The notes under the pieces: model-generated
Database searches by the model: none
What the model saw: the letters and a program-made list of their open reading frames with translations, nothing else
Told to the model about the DNA's origin: nothing
Program-made: the position numbers and the translations under genes
Shown: positions 7,601 to 10,680 of the stretch, piece after piece
Layout of the letters: each line of letters starts with the position of its first letter
How positions within the stretch are numbered: the stretch's first letter is position 1
Assembly: GCA_015520875.1 (NCBI GenBank)
Contig: WAPD01000007.1
Span: 1 to 10,680, forward strand
Reading direction: 5' to 3'
DNA: 10,680 nt
Source: Microcaldota archaeon
GTDB taxonomy: Archaea; Micrarchaeota; Micrarchaeia; Anstonellales; J096

Positions 7601-10209
7601 ATATTACAAAGCCTTGGAGTTAGTGTTTCATTTATTACAAATAAAGATGAAACGCGGGACTCCTTACAATCTGGAAATACATTGGATTCACATATTAAAT
7701 TAAACAAATAACTGCCAATCCCAAAGGTCCATGAATTGTTATACTGGGAACTTAATCCCGTTTCATTATATAATAGAGAACTATTCAAAGAAAGGCTACA
7801 ATTCATAGGATAATTTGATATAGCATAGTACCATAAAGATGTATTTGTTTCATTTATATATGTTCCATATGGCAAATTAGCGTCCATATAGATATAACAA
7901 AGTTCTGGTGGTGGGCTTGTTCTAGAAACATTTAACCTTCCTTCCAAACGTGCATTACAAGAAACATTTGTTAATTGATAACAGTAAACTTGAGATAAAT
8001 AAGTACCATCGCTTAGATTTAACAAAGTAGAGTAGTTCACATTTGTTCCTGTTCCTTGATACAAAACAGTGCTATTCAACCAAGCCCTACATTCAATTGT
8101 TTCAGAAGATGTAGCATTAAAACTATAATTAAACAAACTTTCATTGGTATATCCTGAAGGCAACATTCCCATTAATTCAAGGTCACAAGTTGTTCCATTA
8201 CCTCCAGTTAAGGAATAATTCGAAACAACTAAATGTCCAGAAAGTTGCTTACTACATGATGGTTTGCTAGGTGCATAACAATTCACATAGCTATCGTAAA
8301 CACCAGGACCTAATATATAACTTTGGTCATAGGAAACAGTTGTTCCGGAACCTGTATAAATCAACGTTCCATTGACAGTAAATTCACATTGTAAATTATA
8401 ATTGGATGCGGCATCAAACTTAAACTTCTCTAAAGTAGATGAATTAGCATAAGTTCTTCCAGATGGTAAATATCCAGATAGTGAAATATAACATTCTTCT
8501 TCTGGGGGCTCCACAATAATACAACCAACATCGGAATCAAAACATTGATTATCTTCTGAAACAACTTCTGCGTAATAGGTATAGGTTTGATAAGTGGTTG
8601 TTGAAGTAAGGAATGATAAAGAAGTGCTTCCCAGCAAACTTCCACTATAAATCTGATCTCCGTTTAAGTAGACATTTAACGTAGATGTTTTATTTACGGA
8701 ATATGCGGATACTAAAGCAGTAAATGATGTAATATTTCTAACAACCATACAAGCTCCATTTGGCAAATTGGTTATATCAACTCCATTATCACATGTTTTA
8801 TTCCCTCTTTTTACATATAGAGTTAAAGATTTCTCGTTACAAGGTTTATCTTGACAACTTAATGATAATGTGTGGGTTCCTTCTTCCAAAAATACTAATG
8901 TTTCATTAAGAGTATTTTGAGAAGAATTAATAGTTGAGACAGGTTCTCCATCTAGATACAAGGAACAACTGGTATAGTTCCCAGAGAATTGTGCGCTTAC
9001 ATTTAAATAAGCGGGGCTATGCATATAGACAGTAAATTCAGATAACCCCATTGCAGCAACTCCGTTCAAATATAGATCGTCAACATAGGCAGTACAATTG
9101 CTTGGAAGATAAATCACACACGCATAATCGATGTCAGATGTAGTTCTTGTTCCACATTCATTGGATGCTGAGGCTGTTGTAAGCAATATGAAATCGTTTC
9201 TACCTTCGCCCAACAGAACTTCAGTAGATTTCTCAGCATATCCTGAGAGATAAGAGGAGTCCAATACTTCATCGATACCGTTACCTATTTGTCTTAATAC
9301 ATAGGAACCTTCTTCATAAGCATAAGAATTGTAATCTAAATTTAGCAAAGGATCAGAAACATTTACACAAGCTCCTTTAGGTAAATTAGAAATCGATGAC
9401 CTGGCAACAGGTGTTGGCAAATCAGGACAACTTGTTTCATTATCGTCTCCTCCAGTAGGTGGAGAAAAACCAGCACAACTTTCAAATAAGGAACTATAAT
9501 CTGGATTGATGTGAGGGACAACGAAATCTGCCTTAAAGCTCTTTGCAACCAAATCTAATGGGCTTCCCATATCCACATCCACAACATTGTTACAAATCCA
9601 TGTTGTATATGATCCAGTTCCTCCAAAGTAATCATCCACAAATAATCCAATACCATTGCCCCATACCCAAGTGTTCTCCCCCACCCAATAGAGGTCTCCA
9701 GAAGCGGCAATTCCAATACCACTATCATAGATGTGAACATTTCTGGTGTACAAATTATGAGATCCAACCAAAGATAATGCATGACCTCCTGTAAAACTTC
9801 TAAAGCCTGCAATTGTAATATCCTCTAATCTAACGTTTTTAACACCCTCAGTGACAAAAATACCATAATAGCCAGAAATACCTAATGGAACAATAGTACC
9901 TCTTTTTAGAGAAATGGTGGCATCAGGTCCACCAGTTATATGAAAAACCTTAACATTACTCTGATAGATGCCATTTCCCAGATCAATCTCACAAACCTCA
10001 CCAGGTTCCAAATCTATCCAAAAATCATACAACAGATTGACAATAAAACCAGGACCACTTCCATAATATATTTCATTTTCCATACAGTCCAATACAGCTT
10101 TAGCACCTTCACAACTTACCACAGGAGGTCTAAAACACCTAGGTTCATCCGAGAATATCAATGGAACAATAAGCAACAAAACCAACAATATTAATAAAAT
10201 TTTCTTCAT
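4366..10209 (-). CDS. Giant multidomain surface glycoprotein with one C-terminal membrane anchor
   Basis: Complete 1947-residue frame. In order: signal peptide (1-20, MKK then a Leu/Ile core, cleavage after IFS); beta-helix-like head (about 30-245); Ig-like modules B1 (275-369), D1 (371-473), B2 (481-568), A1-A4 (573-955), B3 (972-1056), D2 (1062-1148), B4 (1155-1233), D3 (about 1237-1310) and D4 (about 1312-1402); an FN3/Ig-like linker opening with DTTAPTIHL (about 1406-1508); repeats C1-C3 (1514-1801); a charged spacer (1804-1820); a membrane helix (about 1838-1858) followed by WRKP; and a transthyretin-like tail (1861-1947). About 88 sequons lie within 257-1767 only, and residues 1492-1947 lack cysteine. 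The ATG at 10209 overlaps the upstream TGA, giving an obvious coupled start. No enzyme motif was seen. Known families suggest an extracellular rod carrying a beta-helix tip; adhesion or cell-coat function is inferred, and no named family covers the whole protein. Confidence 0.98.
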   Translation of the reverse strand: MKKILLILLVLLLIVPLIFSDEPRCFRPPVVSCEGAKAVLDCMENEIYYGSGPGFIVNLLYDFWIDLEPGEVCEIDLGNGIYQSNVKVFHITGGPDATISLKRGTIVPLGISGYYGIFVTEGVKNVRLEDITIAGFRSFTGGHALSLVGSHNLYTRNVHIYDSGIGIAASGDLYWVGENTWVWGNGIGLFVDDYFGGTGSYTTWICNNVVDVDMGSPLDLVAKSFKADFVVPHINPDYSSLFESCAGFSPPTGGDDNETSCPDLPTPVARSSISNLPKGACVNVSDPLLNLDYNSYAYEEGSYVLRQIGNGIDEVLDSSYLSGYAEKSTEVLLGEGRNDFILLTTASASNECGTRTTSDIDYACVIYLPSNCTAYVDDLYLNGVAAMGLSEFTVYMHSPAYLNVSAQFSGNYTSCSLYLDGEPVSTINSSQNTLNETLVFLEEGTHTLSLSCQDKPCNEKSLTLYVKRGNKTCDNGVDITNLPNGACMVVRNITSFTALVSAYSVNKTSTLNVYLNGDQIYSGSLLGSTSLSFLTSTTTYQTYTYYAEVVSEDNQCFDSDVGCIIVEPPEEECYISLSGYLPSGRTYANSSTLEKFKFDAASNYNLQCEFTVNGTLIYTGSGTTVSYDQSYILGPGVYDSYVNCYAPSKPSCSKQLSGHLVVSNYSLTGGNGTTCDLELMGMLPSGYTNESLFNYSFNATSSETIECRAWLNSTVLYQGTGTNVNYSTLLNLSDGTYLSQVYCYQLTNVSCNARLEGRLNVSRTSPPPELCYIYMDANLPYGTYINETNTSLWYYAISNYPMNCSLSLNSSLLYNETGLSSQYNNSWTFGIGSYLFNLICESNVFPDCKESRVSSLFVINETLTPRLCNITLNASLPSGTYNNSWNGSLYASVIGDSSYSCNVSLNGTLIGTFNSSYNQSFSFGVGDYLFSIVCVDLANSGCVDSAFSSLHVNIANTSIPRNVSCSADVSFRDLPQSYCKIVESGGEYIVSYSGYVSRNATVSFYHNDDLISSKRVSAGGFSRNMLVELVNGTNVFLVRVDAGYCGASDSACIYVRNQTPENYTCDIGVSSSATLTGNEVNYRVIVDGNSSCRVLLDGTVVDSFTVVGSFIKNYGFNLSAGNHTLEITCVESYCSNTSKINLSIVPACTITGTLIPSGCSIEETPINISYQLYANLPSYYSLYLDNSLLRDGNFSNYFQDSFVMNFSPGIYTLKLNATNDLCFYQTTGCFVVKNESCLDGLNLTFNGTYYKVEGSRGTCSIIVDDVSYANFNYNGTVEGTISGAEGDVSLVCYDEVYCPVVSSLTTPTVTLDVSILTNESGLKLTPDNNATNITYKVISSVNENITCSIYLDGILLGTETVLPGIHNKEVSFDRPGIYDVGIRCELNGTTAGTRKHILIYYVTMNDTTAPTIHLIAPPDNVRLMKFPPIFFFLAFDDLDPMLDCRLNVYDKYGENILSISTVAPNGRQKPVYSQRSHTLFKDDIYYWNVTCVDNGDPVGYSDTWKFLGTDYSEEVWNFVYSNQSIYYTYNNSTVKIYYGVHSNLSYVNTSVYINDVPMILWENLSSNVLYASYLELPPGEYNLTIVSEYNGTFITNGSSFHVVELTKEIIFYNNLTTDKTIYYTENIAPVQIFYNVSHNLQSNVPSLIYINDTLILNGSLSVNTTYSQVVGLSQGRYNITLISKDDFNNTRVSSVEITVISNETTNETFVFYNRVNASSDKYYTNNTSNVPINYLVHHSNQSAVSSVLYLNNTVILNGTLVVDYVYNQTLELNPGDYVITLVSTDNNGYRVLSQDTFKVIQIHTEKEDEEKDVKEVLPKLFPTSVATTQPLTLSTGWGFPAFIIALVVGGALIWFFLWRKPIAIVELLNEPYVNTRVEFRVRDKNGKPVPNVMLLILGPEGREYTVSTDNAGIASFIPEKSGTYSLKPIKHKLAPNSLSSFMVKENV
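4376..4381 (-). promoter_or_regulatory. Shine-Dalgarno-like AAAGGA before the left gene
   Basis: AAAGGA on the minus strand lies inside the last codons of the 1947-residue gene. It is 11 bases from ATG at 4364 and only two from the alternative ATG at 4373, so it favours the 4364 start. The spacing is slightly long and the match is modest, so coupling to the upstream stop (TAA at 4366-4368, one base before the ATG) may matter as much. Confidence 0.45.
4636..4698 (-). other. C-terminal transmembrane helix
   Basis: Residues about 1838-1858 (GFPAFIIALVV...WFFLW) form the only long hydrophobic stretch besides the signal peptide. An acidic and basic spacer (TEKEDEEKDVKEV, 1804-1816) precedes it, and WRKP follows at once. 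By the positive-inside rule, the N-terminal bulk is outside and the tail inside. The end of the sequons at residue 1767 agrees. Confidence 0.9.
4807..5670 (-). repeat. Three tandem cysteine-free C repeats near the membrane
   Basis: Residues 1514-1604, 1607-1701 and 1707-1801. Each unit opens with an aromatic strand (NFVYSN, IIFYNN, FVFYNR), then a YYT..N.....V.I.Y.V.H.. segment, a Y-I/L-N-D/N strand (YINDV, YINDT, YLNNT), an ILNGSL or ILNGTL-like strand and a closing L.PG.Y.IT.VS strand. Period is about 95-100 residues. None has cysteine, unlike the A, B and D modules. Rich in sequons. They probably form the membrane-proximal stalk. Confidence 0.85.
6511..7296 (-). repeat. Second B-D-B module block (B3-D2-B4)
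   Basis: Residues 972-1233. B3 opens with DLPQSYC (973-979) and ends with cysteines 1045/1052. D2 has cysteines 1065, 1092, 1129 and 1134 around CRVLLDG and AGNHTLEITC strands. B4 opens with a LIPSGC variant (1154-1159) and ends with cysteines 1222/1229. The D1 and D2 core cysteines are the same distance apart (37 and then 5). The block repeats the order of residues 275-568 and supports an internal duplication flanking the A array. Confidence 0.7.
7345..8493 (-). repeat. Four tandem A repeats with conserved cysteine spacing
   Basis: Residues 573-955 hold four units that start at C573, C675, C771 and C868 (periods 102, 96 and 97). Each opens with C-x-I/L-x-L-x-x-x-LPxG, for example LPSGRTY, LPSGYTN, LPYGTYI and LPSGTYN. 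Each has four cysteines: 573/608/644/652, 675/707/743/751, 771/804/840/848 and 868/901/934/942. The last two are exactly eight apart in all four units. Two intramodule disulphides in an Ig-like sandwich are the likely meaning. Nucleotide identity between units is low by eye, so the duplications are old or diverging quickly. Confidence 0.85.
8506..9387 (-). repeat. First B-D-B module block (B1-D1-B2)
   Basis: Residues 275-568. B modules open with N/D-L-P-x-x-x-C (NLPKGAC at 275, NLPNGAC at 481) and end with a cysteine pair (352/364 and 556/563). The D module has cysteines at 372, 415, 452 and 457 around a CSLYLDG strand and an EGTHTLSLSC strand. The same order recurs after the A repeats, so this is one copy of a larger duplicated unit. 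Similarity is at protein level only. The modules look like diverged Ig-like beta-sandwiches. Confidence 0.7.
9475..9969 (-). other. N-terminal parallel beta-helix-like head
   Basis: Residues about 81-245 show successive short rungs typical of the pectate-lyase-like right-handed beta-helix: a T.sLkrGtiVPL rung, then GIFVTEGVKNVRLEDITIAGF, GHALSLVGSHNLYTRNVHIYDS and GIGIAASGDLYWVGENTWVWGN-type rungs of about 20-25 residues with Val/Ile/Leu inside and Asn/Gly at turns. Such folds usually bind or cleave polysaccharides, but no catalytic Asp/Arg set was recognised. The region contains no N-x-S/T sequon, unlike everything after it. Paired cysteines at 206 and 245 may fasten its end. Confidence 0.7.
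10150..10209 (-). other. Signal peptide of the 1947-residue protein
   Basis: Residues 1-20: MKK, then an uninterrupted Leu/Ile/Val core and a PLIFS cleavage region before DEPRC. This is a classical Sec signal. A cysteine follows at residue 25, but there is no lipobox pattern directly at the cleavage site. Confidence 0.9.
10206..10209 (-). promoter_or_regulatory. ATGA stop-start overlap coupling two genes
   Basis: On the minus strand the TGA of the upstream gene (10206-10208) shares two bases with the ATG of the 1947-residue gene (10207-10209). No strong ribosome-binding motif lies at usual distance (AGGA is about 13 bases away), so re-initiation after the upstream gene is the likely start mechanism. 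Confidence 0.85.
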
Positions 10210-10680
10210 TGTCCAATTGGGTTCCTAAGCAGCTCCAATGTATTCCTGATTAATGGATATGCTTCGTTTTTATCTAGAATTCCCCCACCCGACAACCATG
10301 GATCTAATCTATTTCCAAAATCCATGTATAGTGCCTCTTTAACTTCTGTTTTTAATGGAGTATAATCTGCGTTTCCCCGCTCTCTTATAAATGCCTCTAA
10401 AGATTCTCCCAAAGTTCTCTTTGTCGTATTATCTACACCACTATAATGAAACTCAATTACACCAGCGCTTGCATTATAAGTTGGCGGATTTGTACCATCT
10501 TTATATAACTCAATTCTACAAACATTATCAACAGAAAGATAATTTAGCACAGCACCCAAATTTGCCAATTGATAGAATTTTTCTTTAGCTTCAGGTGTAT
10601 TAACCTCAACTAAAATTAGGATAGCAAACTCACTATCGCTATAATTTTCTTTTGTTACCTTATCTTTAATGATCTCTGCA
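10206..10680 (-). CDS. C-terminal part of an unrecognised protein, 5' end beyond the right edge
   Basis: The frame is open from the right edge to TGA at 10206-10208: 157 residues visible with no Met start that looks real, so the gene begins outside. I do not recognise it. It starts with a helix/strand region (EIIKDKVTKEN, SEFAILILVEV), then NTPEAKEKFYQLANLGAVLNYLS, a segment with the sole cysteine (NVCRIELYKDG), a GVIEFHYSGVDNT strand and an amphipathic C-terminal half ending in LRNPIGQ. There is no membrane helix in the visible part. Its base use matches its neighbours. Its stop overlaps the start of the giant surface-protein gene, so it is co-transcribed and translationally coupled; it could serve that protein's assembly, but this is only a context guess. 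Confidence 0.9.
   Translation of the reverse strand, partial: AEIIKDKVTKENYSDSEFAILILVEVNTPEAKEKFYQLANLGAVLNYLSVDNVCRIELYKDGTNPPTYNASAGVIEFHYSGVDNTTKRTLGESLEAFIRERGNADYTPLKTEVKEALYMDFGNRLDPWLSGGGILDKNEAYPLIRNTLELLRNPIGQ

Noticed and set aside
7497..7703. Plus-strand frame of 68 codons
   Set aside because: Antisense to repeats A3 and A4; no recognisable protein character.
4807..8493. Direct DNA repeats suggesting recent tandem duplication or an assembly artefact
   Set aside because: The A and C repeats are clear at protein level, but nucleotide sequences of the units differ widely by eye, so they are neither recent copies nor a mis-assembly.
8430..9812. Alternative minus-strand frames at 8430-8645, 9363-9548 and 9555-9812
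   Set aside because: They are out-of-frame readings inside the giant gene, with no domain pattern and no ribosome-binding motif; the main frame is clearly the coding one.
9475..9969. Polysaccharide lyase or other enzyme activity for the beta-helix head
   Set aside because: The fold resemblance is only by rung pattern, and no catalytic Asp/Arg/Lys set of lyases or hydrolases could be identified.
9543..10194. Plus-strand frames at 9543-9794 and 9940-10194
   Set aside because: They lie wholly antisense to the beta-helix head of the 1947-residue gene, have compositions like random translation (many His, Gln, Pro) and lack start signals.
10206..10568. Reading the right-edge gene as a complete 120-residue protein starting at a TTG (10568)
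   Set aside because: The same frame stays open to the window edge with protein-like sequence upstream (EFAILILVEVNTPEAKEKF), so the TTG is an internal Leu codon and the gene is cut by the window.
10391..10588. Plus-strand frame of 65 codons near the right edge
   Set aside because: Antisense to the partial upstream gene, rich in His/Tyr/Gln as in random translation, with no supporting signal.

Overview
The window lies inside one minus-strand operon, read right to left, with essentially no non-coding DNA. It holds the 3' end of an unrecognised gene (10206-10680, 5' end beyond the right edge), then a complete gene for a 1947-residue secreted and membrane-anchored protein (4366-10209), then a third gene (1-4364) for a second very large exported protein whose 3' end lies beyond the left edge. 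The first two genes overlap by an ATGA; the second and third are one base apart. No tRNA, rRNA, mobile element, CRISPR array, terminator or internal promoter was seen, and no stretch over 300 bases lacks a gene.

The organism is most likely an archaeon, perhaps of a DPANN-type lineage. Reasons: AT-rich DNA (by eye, not computed), giant Sec-exported beta-rich proteins with exceptional density of N-x-S/T sequons, many cysteines, and a single C-terminal membrane anchor. No marker gene is present, so this is inference.

The 1947-residue protein reads as a signal peptide (about 1-20), a sequon-free parallel beta-helix-like head (about 30-245), a long chain of Ig-like beta-sandwich modules (about 275-1800), one membrane helix (about 1838-1858) and a cytoplasmic-side tail domain of transthyretin/carboxypeptidase-regulatory type (about 1861-1947). 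The Ig-like chain is ordered: a B-D-B block, four tandem A repeats with fixed cysteine spacing, a second B-D-B block, two more D-like modules, an FN3-like linker module and three tandem cysteine-free C repeats next to the membrane. By hand count about 88 sequons lie between residues 257 and 1767, with none before or after.

The left protein (1454 residues visible) has its own signal peptide, beta-helix-like stretches, a DUF2341-like module ending in a YYGN motif, a Tyr/Trp-rich segment and a Gly-rich beta-solenoid section. It too is rich in sequons (close to 70 by hand count).

Together the genes look like a co-expressed locus for two giant glycosylated surface proteins, plausibly for adhesion, cell-cell contact or the outer cell coat. 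No catalytic motif was recognised and the function is unknown.
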